64,000 bases of DNA from Chitinophagales bacterium (GTDB lineage: Bacteria; Bacteroidota; Bacteroidia; Chitinophagales; Chitinophagaceae), in assembly GCA_026931325.1 (NCBI GenBank), contig JAIXLO010000160.1, positions 1-64,000 of the forward strand. The letters are read 5' to 3'. The notes under the pieces are model-generated. The model was given only the letters and a program-made list of their open reading frames with translations, had not been told where the DNA came from and ran no database searches. How positions within the stretch are numbered: position 1 is the first letter of the stretch; every line of letters starts with the position of its first letter. This document shows, one piece after another, positions 1-8,329 of the stretch. The position numbers were made by a program, and so were the translations under genes.

Positions 1-15
1 GTACATAAGGGGAGA

Positions 16-870
16 ATGTTTGATAAGACTGGTATACTTGCATTTTATACTGGTGGGGATGGATTTACTGGTCCAATATTGACTTCTGGGACTGTATTTA
101 CTGGTGTTTATGATGAAGTCAAGATGGTTGAATGCTCTGAGGTAACGAGAAAAGAATCATTGAACTCTCTCACAAAAGATTCTATACAGTTCACGGTAGA
201 TACTTATGTTAGGTCGCAGCCAAATTGTAGCGATAAATCTGTTGAATGGGTTCTTAACAATATTTCGCCCTCTAAGAAAGAGGGAGTGGTTACAAGTGAA
301 CAGCTATATTTGACATATATTAGTCCTGCTCTACATTCTGCGATGAGAGAAACTGTATCAAGGCAGACGGCTTCTGATATGAATACTAATAGAGAAGAGG
401 TTTCAAAGCATTTTGAAGAAAAATTTAAATCTCTTATAAATGGCGATGGAACTAAACCGGCAGTAATAACAGTAAGTGAAGTATCTATTTCTAATTTTGA
501 TTTTCCAAAGGAAATGAAGGAAGCCAATACTCAATTGGCTTTGCAGGCTACACTAACAAAGTTGGCTATCGCAAATAGAGAAAAAATTGAACAAGAGACA
601 AAGACAGAGCAGGCAAAAATTCAAGCACAGACAGAAACAGAAAAGCTTAAGATTAAGCTAGAGGAGGCATATTCTGAAGCTCAATCTGTGAATATGAAAT
701 ATATAGCTAAAACAATTAGAGAAAATCCAGAATATTTGAAATATGATTTGCAACAAAAGATGCCAGAAATATATAAAGCTCTCGGAGCAAATGGTAATCT
801 AGTTGTAATTGATCCAGATCAAGGCGCTGGATTTTTTATGAAGCTTTTGCAGCAAAATGGTAAAAAATAA
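16..870 (+). CDS. SPFH/Band-7 (prohibitin-like) domain protein
   Basis: The 284-residue product has the order of an SPFH/Band-7 protein. A beta-rich N-terminal part (about 1-185, with TVDTYVRSQ-type strands) is followed by a charged, Gln/Glu/Lys-rich helix (about 185-225) that should form a coiled coil. SPFH proteins form ring-like oligomers on membranes. This one has no transmembrane segment of its own, but the next gene overlaps its stop by one base and encodes a small membrane protein that could anchor it (inference). AAGGGGAG sits just before the ATG. No Leu TTA codon was noticed, unlike most neighbours. Family assignment is by pattern only. Confidence 0.75.
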   Translation: MFDKTGILAFYTGGDGFTGPILTSGTVFTGVYDEVKMVECSEVTRKESLNSLTKDSIQFTVDTYVRSQPNCSDKSVEWVLNNISPSKKEGVVTSEQLYLTYISPALHSAMRETVSRQTASDMNTNREEVSKHFEEKFKSLINGDGTKPAVITVSEVSISNFDFPKEMKEANTQLALQATLTKLAIANREKIEQETKTEQAKIQAQTETEKLKIKLEEAYSEAQSVNMKYIAKTIRENPEYLKYDLQQKMPEIYKALGANGNLVVIDPDQGAGFFMKLLQQNGKK

Positions 871-1079
871 TGCGATATATACTTGAACTAGCCTTTGTAG
901 TATTTATACTTGGAATGATTTTCTATGCTATTCCAAAAATTACAGAGATTATTGCTAAAGTAAAAATGAATGCTGACAACAATAAAGCTAAAATTCGCAT
1001 ATCAGAAAATATGCAAGAAGCATCAAAGATTCTTTTGGTTGACGAGGATCTTAGAAAAGATTTGAAAGGTAGACTATAA
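870..1079 (+). CDS. small single-pass membrane protein
   Basis: The 69-residue product has one hydrophobic helix at about residues 4-24, followed by a charged, probably helical tail. It starts on the last base of the SPFH gene stop and its own stop overlaps the next start, so three genes look translationally coupled. It may be a membrane anchor or partner for the SPFH protein (inference). No family is recognised. Confidence 0.7.
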   Translation: MRYILELAFVVFILGMIFYAIPKITEIIAKVKMNADNNKAKIRISENMQEASKILLVDEDLRKDLKGRL

Positions 1080-1582
1080 TGAATATTTCAGAAGCATTAA
1101 GAAGAATTAAAAAATTAAAAGGTGTGGTAGCCCAAGAATCCGGCAGAATGAAAACAAGCGTTTCTCATTTAGAGAATGAGCCGCCAGCTTTTGATTTTAA
1201 GGAAAGTCTTCTTGCCTATGAAAAAGCAAAAAGTGAGCTTGTTTCATTGGAAGGAAGACTTGCAAAAACTAATGGAGTTACTACAATTGATTTTGGTGGT
1301 AAAAAAGTTAGCCTTGCGGAAGCAATAAGACAATTGCAAGAGTTAAGGGGAGATATTACTCTCTTTAAGGAACTTGTATTAAGAAATAGTGTAGAAAAGA
1401 CAAAGGAATCTTCATATGATGAAGATAAAGAGAAGTATGTCTATACCACTGTTACCCAAAAATGGGTTTCTGCCATCTCTGAAAGAGAGAGAGAAGAAGC
1501 TGTAAATAATCTAGAGACAAAATTTGAGGCTCTAAATAATGCTGTAGAAAAAGCTAATCATTCAACTTCTCTAGTTGATTAA
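1079..1582 (+). CDS. DIP1984/DUF6847-like helical protein
   Basis: The 167-residue, mostly helical product resembles the DIP1984 (DUF6847) family. It opens with MNISEALRRIKKLKG, has a central TTIDFGGKKVSLAEAIRQL segment, and ends in a coiled-coil-like stretch with EREREEAVNNLE. Biochemical function is not established for the family. It is the last gene of a three-gene overlapping unit with the SPFH and membrane genes. Unlike those two, it uses TTA codons from its first residues. Assignment is from remembered sequence pattern. Confidence 0.6.
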   Translation: MNISEALRRIKKLKGVVAQESGRMKTSVSHLENEPPAFDFKESLLAYEKAKSELVSLEGRLAKTNGVTTIDFGGKKVSLAEAIRQLQELRGDITLFKELVLRNSVEKTKESSYDEDKEKYVYTTVTQKWVSAISEREREEAVNNLETKFEALNNAVEKANHSTSLVD

Positions 1583-1823
1583 AAAGATTTAAACATGCGG
1601 CTGATTTATTTGTGTAGTTGATTCTACCTTATAATGATTCCTAGTGTTTAAGAAAAGTACATGTATAATATTAATATACAAAACATACGGCAAAAGATAT
1701 TGATACCGATTTTAGAGGTTAGTGCTTAAATTCATATGAGCAATTAGCTATAAGAAATCAATATTTAGCAATAATATCTAAGCATTTAGGACGTATATTA
1801 ATTACTTATATGTATTTTTTTAT
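1583..1823 (+). other. gene-free stretch before tRNA-Leu
   Basis: About 240 AT-rich bases without a credible open frame. A small inverted repeat (GTAG ttgatt CTAC near 1616) is visible but no clear promoter, terminator or RNA gene. It may carry a leader for the downstream tRNA. Confidence 0.4.
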
Positions 1824-1907
1824 GGGGATATGTTGGAAATAGCAGACAAAATTCACTTAAAATGAATCGCCAGGAATGGCGTGGGGGTGCAAGTCCCTCT
1901 ATCCCTA
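1824..1907 (+). tRNA. tRNA-Leu (anticodon UAA)
   Basis: A full class II cloverleaf can be drawn. The acceptor GGGGATA pairs with TATCCCT (one G-U), followed by discriminator A. The anticodon stem ATTCA/TGAAT closes loop CTTAAAA, giving anticodon TAA. The long variable arm is CGCC..GGCG and the T stem GGGGG/CCCTC has one G-U pair. The T loop is TGCAAGT rather than TTCAAGT. No CCA is encoded. It would decode UUA, the dominant Leu codon of most genes here. Confidence 0.9.
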
Positions 1908-2026
1908 CAAATATAGAAATTAAATTAGAAGGAATTTTGCAAGAAGGGTTTATTAGTATTGTATTTAATAAAATATTTTGCTCCAAATGCACTATTTAAA
2001 AAACTAGAATTGTTGGAAAAATTAGA

Positions 2027-2482
2027 ATGATAAGTATTTATGATTTATTTAGTAAAAATTGTTTTGATTGTAATTCAGAGCAAGTTAGATTTGTTGGTCC
2101 TGGGGTAACTTTACTTGATTTAAATAATGAATACTTAACTATTTGTGATACATTAAATAATGTAAAACCAATAGAGCTATTCAAATTCTTTTTTTATTTT
2201 TTATCAATGAAAATGGAGTGCGCAAAATGTTCTACTGTAATTTATTTTAGATTTGATGAGAAATCAAAACCAAACATTAATATCGATTATTATAGTGTAG
2301 TAATACGAAAAATGTCTAAAGATAGATCGCCAAATGCAATAGGTTTTGAAGTTTCAGAAAATGGTGTAGTTATTCCTAATGTTAAAGTAAGAAGCAATAC
2401 TTTTGCTAGAGTAAAACCTGATTCTGAAAAAAAGTACTTTATCCAAAATTTATACATCCAAAAGAATTATTTAATAAATTAA
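2027..2482 (+). CDS. hypothetical protein with two CxxC pairs
   Basis: The 151-residue product has two CxxC pairs (CFDC near residue 14 and CAKC near 66), suggesting a split zinc site. It may be a distant, longer relative of the small zinc-ribbon family found throughout the window, but spacing and the C-terminal half differ. No known family is recognised. It follows tRNA-Leu by about 120 bases. Confidence 0.6.
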   Translation: MISIYDLFSKNCFDCNSEQVRFVGPGVTLLDLNNEYLTICDTLNNVKPIELFKFFFYFLSMKMECAKCSTVIYFRFDEKSKPNINIDYYSVVIRKMSKDRSPNAIGFEVSENGVVIPNVKVRSNTFARVKPDSEKKYFIQNLYIQKNYLIN

Positions 2483-2511
2483 AAATGATAAAAGATTTAG
2501 AGTAAGGAAAT

Positions 2512-2880
2512 ATGAAAGAGTATTATGCATTACTAGATCAGGGAAGCGGCTGCGATTATACAATTGACTGTGGGAAAAAATTAATACGCTTAGGTAAATT
2601 TAATTCTATAGATGAAGCAGTTGTTAAATTAAAAAATATGGAAGGCTTCTATTATAATTTTGATGAAAATATATCTGATCCATATTATTTAAATTATTCC
2701 AATTATAATGAAACATCATTAGATAATGTTAAAATACTTGAATGTACAAATACATTAGATCTAGATTTAGATGAAATGAGTAAAGAATTTAAAGAAGCAG
2801 AAATGCTACATAATCAAAAAATGAAAGAAAATGAAGATAGAAAATTATATGAAAGTTTAAAAAAGAGATTTGAAAAATGA
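2512..2880 (+). CDS. hypothetical acidic protein
   Basis: The 122-residue product has no recognised domain. The C-terminal third is highly charged and likely helical (EMSKEFKEAEMLHNQK and onward). A good ribosome site (AAGGAA) lies upstream, and its stop overlaps the start of a tiny membrane-protein gene. Confidence 0.6.
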   Translation: MKEYYALLDQGSGCDYTIDCGKKLIRLGKFNSIDEAVVKLKNMEGFYYNFDENISDPYYLNYSNYNETSLDNVKILECTNTLDLDLDEMSKEFKEAEMLHNQKMKENEDRKLYESLKKRFEK

Positions 2881-2990
2881 GTTATATAGATGATTGGGCT
2901 AGATTTATAATGGCTTATGCTATTATAGGCTCAATATTAATGTTATCTATTTTTATTTTAATTATTTATGGAATTTATAGATTAATATGA
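2877..2990 (+). CDS. tiny membrane protein (37 aa)
   Basis: A 37-codon frame starting in an ATGA overlap with the previous stop and ending in an ATGA overlap with the TyrRS fragment. Residues about 11-33 form one hydrophobic helix (IMAYAIIGSILMLSIFILII). The exact overlaps on both sides support a real gene. Function unknown. Confidence 0.6.
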   Translation: MSYIDDWARFIMAYAIIGSILMLSIFILIIYGIYRLI

Positions 2991-3235
2991 ATATTTTTGA
3001 TGATTTGAAGAGTCGTGGCTTGATTAAACAAGTAACAAATGAAACAGAAGTAAAGAAACTTCTTGATACTGAGGTTACTTTCTACATAGGAATAGACCCT
3101 ACTGCTAATTCTCTTCATATTGGACATATATTGCCATTGATTTTTGCAAGAAGATTGGCAGCCCATGGTCATAAACCTATTATTCTAGTTGGAGGAGCTA
3201 CAGCTAAAATTGGAGCCCCAACTGGAAAAAGATAA
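2987..3235 (+). pseudogene. N-terminal fragment of a tyrosyl-tRNA synthetase
   Basis: The 82 residues match the start of bacterial TyrRS: an FDDLKSRGLI opening, the class I SLHIGH motif at about 42-47, and GGATAKIGAPTGK at the end. The frame then stops, and the rest of the catalytic core, KMSKS loop and S4 domain are absent. The copy is clearly related to, but diverged from, the full-length TyrRS that begins about 900 bases downstream. Between the two lie two reverse-strand HNH genes. It is probably a remnant of a homing or recombination event; a separate function as a short protein cannot be excluded. Confidence 0.8.
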
Positions 3236-3258
3236 TGTTAAAATACTTAAATATGTTG

Positions 3259-3807
3259 CTATATTTGATTATTTTGATATATTGCAACCTTTTTACATAA
3301 GTATATAAAATATTTTTGGTCAAAATCTAATTTCATTCTATTTATGTTTTTATGAATCCATTGAATATTTTCTATAGTATATGATTTAGATGAATCAATT
3401 CTATCTATTGAAGCTGTAGTATAGCCCTTTTCTTGTTCTTTGCCGGTTTTTGACATGTATATATCAATTCCACTTAAAGAACATTTAAAATTTTGATTTT
3501 TTAATATATTAAATGCTTCGCCAGATGTTATTTCTACTTTTATTTTTCTTAATTTTGCTGATCTTATAAATTTTTTCCAATATCTGTGTGGAATAGAATC
3601 ATAGGATTTAAAATGGGTATCTCTGCATTTAATACATTTTTTGCTTTTAGCATAAATTAATGAATGAGTAGTAACTATTTTTTTATAGCCACAATCACAT
3701 ATACATATCCATTTTTTTTGCAAAAGGTTTTTGGATTTATTTATTTGCGATATTATAGTCCAATTTCGTATTTTTGAATTAATATTTATGTTATTCATTA
3801 TAATCAC
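3259..3807 (-). CDS. HNH homing endonuclease with N-terminal zinc finger
   Basis: The 182-residue product has an N-terminal Cys cluster (CICDCG at about 35-39, CIKC at 58-61) and an HNH-like nuclease C-terminus. The latter shows KCSLSG near 108-112, ASIDRID at 132-138 and NIQWIHK at 147-153, a form common in phage free-standing HNH enzymes. It overlaps the neighbouring HNH gene by 17 bases. Both are on the strand opposite to almost every other gene, and both lie between two TyrRS copies, which marks them as an insertion. Confidence 0.85.
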   Translation of the reverse strand: MIIMNNININSKIRNWTIISQINKSKNLLQKKWICICDCGYKKIVTTHSLIYAKSKKCIKCRDTHFKSYDSIPHRYWKKFIRSAKLRKIKVEITSGEAFNILKNQNFKCSLSGIDIYMSKTGKEQEKGYTTASIDRIDSSKSYTIENIQWIHKNINRMKLDFDQKYFIYLCKKVAIYQNNQI

Positions 3808-4147
3808 TTATTTTTTTGCATAACTCTATAAAATATTTTTGATTAAAATTTTGTTTAATAAAATTAATATCCTTGTGTACCCACTGTATATTATCTATGG
3901 CATAATTGCCATTGCTGTCAATCCTATCCAATGATGCAGTCGTTTTATTTAACATAAAATCTTTATACGTTTTTGCTACAATAATATCAAGACCACTTAA
4001 TGCACATTTAAAATTTTGCTTTACTAGTAAATCATAACATGTTTTTTTATCCACTTCAACTAACGATTTAGAAATTTTTGCATTATTATTAATTCTTTTC
4101 CATATTGCATGTAATAATTCATTTTCTGCTACTATAATTTTTTTCAC
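3791..4147 (-). CDS. HNH endonuclease, short paralog
   Basis: The 118-residue product shares the nuclease part of its neighbour: KCALSG at 47-52, ASLDRIDS at 71-78 and NIQWVHKDIN at 86-95. It lacks the N-terminal zinc finger. It is transcribed first in this reverse-strand pair. The start codon lies about 15 bases from the oppositely oriented TyrRS start, so their promoters must overlap or be shared. A homing nuclease targeting the TyrRS locus is the natural inference. Confidence 0.8.
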   Translation of the reverse strand: MKKIIVAENELLHAIWKRINNNAKISKSLVEVDKKTCYDLLVKQNFKCALSGLDIIVAKTYKDFMLNKTTASLDRIDSNGNYAIDNIQWVHKDINFIKQNFNQKYFIELCKKISDYNE

Positions 4148-4162
4148 ATCCTAAAATATATC

Positions 4163-5335
4163 ATGATTTTTGAAGAACTAAAAAATAGAAATCTAATTCA
4201 CCAGACTACAAATGATGAAAAAATTAAACTATTGCTAGATACAGATTGTACAATTTATTGTGGATTCGATCCGACAAAAAGTTTGCACATAGGACATCTT
4301 ATTCCTCTAATAACGCTTAAAAGACTTAGAAATAAAATAATTTGTTTGATAGGTGGAGCAACAGCTATGGTTGGAGATCCAACCGGCAGATCAACAGAAA
4401 GACCAATTCTATCTATTCAAGAATTGATAAAAAATAAAAATGATATAGAGATACAAATTAAATCAATTTTGCCAAATTGTGAAATAATTGATAATTCTGA
4501 ATGATTTTCTAATATAAATTTTGTAGAGTTTATAACTGATATTGGAAAACATTTTTCTATTAATTCTATGATTAAATCTGATGCTGTAAAATCAAGAATG
4601 GAAACTGGCATGACATTCCTAGAATTTAGTTATGCGCTTATGCAAAGTTTTGATTTTCTCCATCTATTCAAAACTAAAAAATGCATTATAGAGGCTGGAT
4701 CTCAAGACCAATGGTTTAATATTATTTCTGGAATCGATCTTATCCATAAAAAAGAAAACAAAGAAGTTTTTGGAATAACTTTTCCTCTGTTGCTAGATTC
4801 TGATGGAAATAAAATTGGAAAAAGTCAAGGTAATCCTATTTGGCTAGATCCAAATAAAACCTCCCCTTTTGATTTTTTTCAATTTTGGAGAAATGTTCCA
4901 GATGAAATGGTAAAATCTCTATTTCTAATGTTTACATTTCTATCTGTAGATTCTATAAATAGTATGGATTTTGGTGATATTAATGCTAGAAAAAAACATC
5001 TTGCATTTCTTATGACAGAAATAGTGCATGGAACTGAAGTGGCTTCAAAAACTCAAGCGCAGGTTGAACTTTTGTTTGAAAATAAAGGAAAAACAAATCT
5101 TGAAGCAATTAAATTTCAAGATAATATATCAATAGTTGATATTATGGTTTCATGTAATTTGGCTAAATCTAAATCTGATGCTAGAAATCTTATTTCTGGA
5201 AAAGGAATTAGTATTAGTAATAACATTATTCAAGATTTTTCTAAACTAATATCAATTCAAGAATTTGGAGAAGATATTATAATTAGAAAAGGTAAAAAAA
5301 CGTTTGTTAGAGTAATTCTAGAAAAGAAAGAATAA
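4163..5335 (+). CDS. tyrS: tyrosyl-tRNA synthetase with one in-frame TGA
   Basis: Reading through a single TGA at 4502-4504 gives a 390-residue TyrRS of near-normal length. HIGH is at 42-45, GGATAMVGDPTGRS follows, the KMSKS-type loop is KIGKS at about 217-221, and an S4-like RNA-binding domain ends the protein (DIMVSCNLAKSKSDARNLI). The TGA sits where bacterial TyrRS has Trp (E. coli YDWFGN against SE-TGA-FSN here), and homology resumes at the next codon. Other Trp codons in the gene are TGG. TGA is a normal stop elsewhere in the window. So this is suppression, readthrough, a fresh nonsense mutation or a base error. If not read through, the protein would be 113 residues and inactive. A tRNA-Tyr gene lies at 17 kb. 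Confidence 0.85.
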
Positions 5336-5340
5336 TAATC

Positions 5341-6027
5341 ATGACACAAAAACATGTTGTAGTTTCTCTAAGCGCTCAATCCGAAAAACTAATGGCTCCA
5401 AATGTTTATACAATGACATTTGTTACAGAGTTCAGGGCTCCAACAAAAGATAAAGCTAGACAAGCTCTAGTTAATTTTGTAGAAGAAAAACTTGCTCCTG
5501 TACTATCAAGTCTAACCGGAGTTGTTGATGGTTCACTAAGCAAAGTTCCTCGTTATCAAGATGTACAGTCATATAACAAAAAGACACAAACATACGAAGT
5601 TGTTGAATATTCAGCTTCATATACTGTTTCATTTAAGTCTACTGACGTGGAGAAGGTTTCTCATCTATATGAGCAGCTATCCAAACTTGATAATACTCAA
5701 GTTCGTTCAGTAAATTTCGGTCTAACTAAAGTGGCTCATCTAGAGGAAGAATTGCTAGGTTCTGCTCTAGAGACAGTAAAATCTAGATTGGCAATGGAAT
5801 GTAAAGTTATGGGACTTGACGCTGATAAACTTGAAGTTGTTAGTTGGTCAAATAATTTCTCTCATAGAGAAGCAACTAGATCTCAACCAAAAGCAGTTAG
5901 AGCTATGGCATCATTGTCTATGGAAGCATATGCTTCGGGGGGTGGTAGAGAGCCAGATCTAACAATAGAACCAAGCGATATTCATTGCAGCGTGCATCTA
6001 GAAGTAAGCTATGGTTTTAAGAGCTAA
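5341..6027 (+). CDS. SIMPL (DUF541) domain protein
   Basis: The 228-residue product has the SIMPL/DUF541 layout. It opens with VVVSLSAQSEKLMAPNVYTM, has a middle region of paired strands and helices with YSASYTVSFKSTDVEKVSHL, and ends in a final beta strand pair. Bacterial members are usually exported, but this one has no signal peptide. Their activity is unclear (some are periplasmic stress proteins). Leu codons read here are CTA, CTT and TTG; I saw no TTA. It follows TyrRS by five bases. Confidence 0.7.
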   Translation: MTQKHVVVSLSAQSEKLMAPNVYTMTFVTEFRAPTKDKARQALVNFVEEKLAPVLSSLTGVVDGSLSKVPRYQDVQSYNKKTQTYEVVEYSASYTVSFKSTDVEKVSHLYEQLSKLDNTQVRSVNFGLTKVAHLEEELLGSALETVKSRLAMECKVMGLDADKLEVVSWSNNFSHREATRSQPKAVRAMASLSMEAYASGGGREPDLTIEPSDIHCSVHLEVSYGFKS

Positions 6028-6035
6028 AGAGTACA

Positions 6036-6410
6036 TTGTATTTATACGAATCATTTAAAAAAAACATCTGTCCCGCTTGCGGATCTGCATTAGAAAAAAA
6101 ATGTGTAGGAAAATCTATAAGCGGGGCAGATGTAAGTTATGATAGCTGTATTAATACATATTGCTGGTTTCATATTTATCTTGATTCAAAATATGTTGAA
6201 TTAGATATATACACAAGAAAAAGCATAATTAAATCAAAAGAATTATATATACATTGCGATTTCTTGAATGTAATTGACATAGAATATGGCTTTAGATACT
6301 ATATTGGTAATAAAGAAATTAAAGATAGTTTTTATTCTAGTGAAGATTTAGAATTTTGGAGCATAATAATGTTTTTGCAAAAACATTATTATTATAAGGC
6401 AATAGAATGA
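6036..6410 (+). CDS. small zinc-ribbon paralog (CPAC/CINTYCW)
   Basis: The 124-residue product (TTG start, AAAGAG upstream) has C12-x2-C15 and C38-x4-C43-W, the signature of the first subgroup of the window-wide zinc-ribbon family. The rest is beta-rich with a C-terminal helix (EFWSIIMFLQK), which recurs in the family. It heads a run of overlapping paralogs. Function unknown. Confidence 0.65.
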   Translation: MYLYESFKKNICPACGSALEKKCVGKSISGADVSYDSCINTYCWFHIYLDSKYVELDIYTRKSIIKSKELYIHCDFLNVIDIEYGFRYYIGNKEIKDSFYSSEDLEFWSIIMFLQKHYYYKAIE

Positions 6411-6724
6411 AAAACTTTATGAATGAGAATAGATGTTTATGCTGTGAAGAGCATTTATTGTACAATAAGATAACAAATTATTTTGTTTGTGCAAACAGAA
6501 TATGTTGGGCTAAAACTTTAAAAAAAGATGCTGAATACATCATAATTAATTTTAGAATTGGAAATAAATATTTTAATGTCATTAAAATAGATTATTACGG
6601 AAATGTTACAGTTTTTAATAAAGGTTCTTTAGTTTATAAAGAGAGTGAGTGTTATGAAACAATGTCTTTTTGGGAACTTGTAAAATACATTTATAAGATG
6701 GTGGAAAACAAAGATATTGCATGA
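6407..6724 (+). CDS. small zinc-ribbon paralog (CLCC/CANRICW)
   Basis: The 105-residue product has C10-x2-C13 and C28-x4-C33-W, then strands and a SFWELVKYIYK helix like its neighbours. It overlaps both adjacent paralogs by an ATGA junction, a sign of tandem duplication and coupled translation. Confidence 0.65.
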   Translation: MKNFMNENRCLCCEEHLLYNKITNYFVCANRICWAKTLKKDAEYIIINFRIGNKYFNVIKIDYYGNVTVFNKGSLVYKESECYETMSFWELVKYIYKMVENKDIA

Positions 6725-7041
6725 ATATAATAAAAGCTTTTAATGAATTAAAATGTCCATGCTGCGAAACTAAGCTAATAATGTTTAATGGAGATCAAAG
6801 ATGTTCCAATAAACAATGTTGGATTGATACATGGATAGATATTGGACGCAAAGAGATTAATACAATTATGCCAACAGGAAGTAGAGATATACTGTATGGA
6901 GTGGGTATTAATCTTTTAAAAAATGAGATTTATATTAATTGTAAAAAAATTTCTTTGAAAGAAATAGTAGACATTGATTCAGATTTTTTTGCTATTATGA
7001 AATTTGCCTATAAACTAGCAGAGAATAAAATTTTAGAATAA
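6721..7041 (+). CDS. small zinc-ribbon paralog (CPCC/CSNKQCW)
   Basis: The 106-residue product has C12-x2-C15 and C28-x4-C33-W. The C-terminal helix (DFFAIMKFAYKLAENK) matches the equivalent segment of the preceding paralog. It is third in the first tandem group. Confidence 0.65.
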   Translation: MNIIKAFNELKCPCCETKLIMFNGDQRCSNKQCWIDTWIDIGRKEINTIMPTGSRDILYGVGINLLKNEIYINCKKISLKEIVDIDSDFFAIMKFAYKLAENKILE

Positions 7042-7054
7042 GAAAGAAAAAAAT

Positions 7055-7627
7055 ATGACAAATTGGGAAGAACAGATAGAAAAAGCTAAAAGTGCTTCGA
7101 CTATACAAGAGTTAGCTATAGTTGCTAATGCATGTTTAGATTGGTTAAAGACATTATTTGATATGGCTCCTGGCGATGAAATCGATCAAACATTGCCACA
7201 AGTAAAATGTATACAGGCAGTATTGGAAAATGTTAATGCTAATACTGATATATTAATGTTATTTGCAGAATGGGGACCAGAGCAAGTAGCGAATCATCCA
7301 AAATTTAATGAATTGATTGATGTTAAATTTAAACAATTTAATCCTTATGGTTTTGAAGTAGTTAATAAAATTAAGCAAGTTAATCAACTTCAAAAATCAC
7401 AAATAAACGAAGAGGTTATTAATGTCATTCTAGAGCATTTAAAAACAGCTCCAGATTCACAGTTATCACCAGAATTAGTAAATAAGGTAAAAGAATTTTC
7501 TTCGCAAACACATTCATTAAAAGAATGCTATGATTTTTTAAATAATATCTCAAAAGAATCAGGAGACGAAGCCAGTAATTTTATTAAAACATTATGTAAT
7601 TTAGAAGCTTTCTATTTTTGTCCTTAA
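7055..7627 (+). CDS. hypothetical helical protein
   Basis: The 190-residue, predominantly alpha-helical product is not recognised. It has no cysteine pair like its neighbours and interrupts the zinc-ribbon run. An AAGAAAG sequence precedes the ATG. Confidence 0.6.
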   Translation: MTNWEEQIEKAKSASTIQELAIVANACLDWLKTLFDMAPGDEIDQTLPQVKCIQAVLENVNANTDILMLFAEWGPEQVANHPKFNELIDVKFKQFNPYGFEVVNKIKQVNQLQKSQINEEVINVILEHLKTAPDSQLSPELVNKVKEFSSQTHSLKECYDFLNNISKESGDEASNFIKTLCNLEAFYFCP

Positions 7628-7631
7628 AAAT

Positions 7632-7982
7632 ATGATAATAAAAAAAGCGTTAGAGAGAAATTTATGTCCATGTTGTGAAAATGTATTATGTGGTATAGAA
7701 TTTTACAAATGTAATAAAGATTGCTGGGCATCAATATATAAAATGGGCAATAGAATGCAAGTTCACAATCAATATTATAATAACTTTACATTAAATTTTA
7801 GCATAGATGTTTTGCCCGATTTATTTCCAATATATTACTGGCTATTTATTGGCGAAGAAATGGTCGACAGTGTTAAAGTATCAAAAGATGGAAGAATAAT
7901 TTCTCCATTAAACATAGAAATGGATTTTTGGGATATTGTAAATTACTTTAAAAAATTTTGTGAAAATGTAGATCTATTATGA
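7632..7982 (+). CDS. small zinc-ribbon paralog (CPCC/CNKDCW)
   Basis: The 116-residue product has C12-x2-C15 and C27-x3-C31-W, one residue tighter than its relatives in the second knuckle. The DFWDIVNYFKKF helix near the end is the family C-terminal helix. It overlaps the next paralog by four bases. Confidence 0.65.
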   Translation: MIIKKALERNLCPCCENVLCGIEFYKCNKDCWASIYKMGNRMQVHNQYYNNFTLNFSIDVLPDLFPIYYWLFIGEEMVDSVKVSKDGRIISPLNIEMDFWDIVNYFKKFCENVDLL

Positions 7983-8329
7983 AATTTCAAGAATCAATAG
8001 ATAAGAAAGTTTGTTGCTGCTGTGGAGTAAATTTATCTGGCAGATCTGCCAATGATATTAATTTTCATTATTATATATGTGCTAATCAATTTTGTTGGCT
8101 ACAATATCTTCACGTTATGGTAACTCCTGAATTAATTTTAAATATTTCAGGCGATGATTACTTTTATTTATTGAATTTAAAATTCAAAAATTCAAAACTT
8201 TCTTATCAAGTATTATTTGCTGATAAAGATTCTTTAACAAAAGAGCTAAAAGAAGAAATTGACGATATTGACTTTTGGGATTTTATCCGCTACGTCAGTA
8301 AAATATTAAAAAATATAAATTTATTATGA
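7979..8329 (+). CDS. small zinc-ribbon paralog (CCCC/CANQFCW)
   Basis: The 116-residue product has four consecutive Cys at 12-15 and a second knuckle at C34-x4-C39-W. The DFWDFIRYVSKIL helix closes the protein. It overlaps neighbours on both sides by ATGA. Confidence 0.65.
   Translation: MKFQESIDKKVCCCCGVNLSGRSANDINFHYYICANQFCWLQYLHVMVTPELILNISGDDYFYLLNLKFKNSKLSYQVLFADKDSLTKELKEEIDDIDFWDFIRYVSKILKNINLL

Noticed and set aside
1798..1992. Reverse-strand frame of 64 codons
   Set aside because: It lies across tRNA-Leu and has no supporting features.
2987..4504. Group I or II intron splitting TyrRS
   Set aside because: The downstream TyrRS has its own start and a complete, diverged N-terminus, so the fragment is a second copy rather than a 5' exon.
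4163..5335. Genome-wide recoding of TGA to Trp
   Set aside because: Many genes here end in TGA with ATGA overlaps and TGG is used for Trp, including within TyrRS. Only one in-frame TGA is seen.
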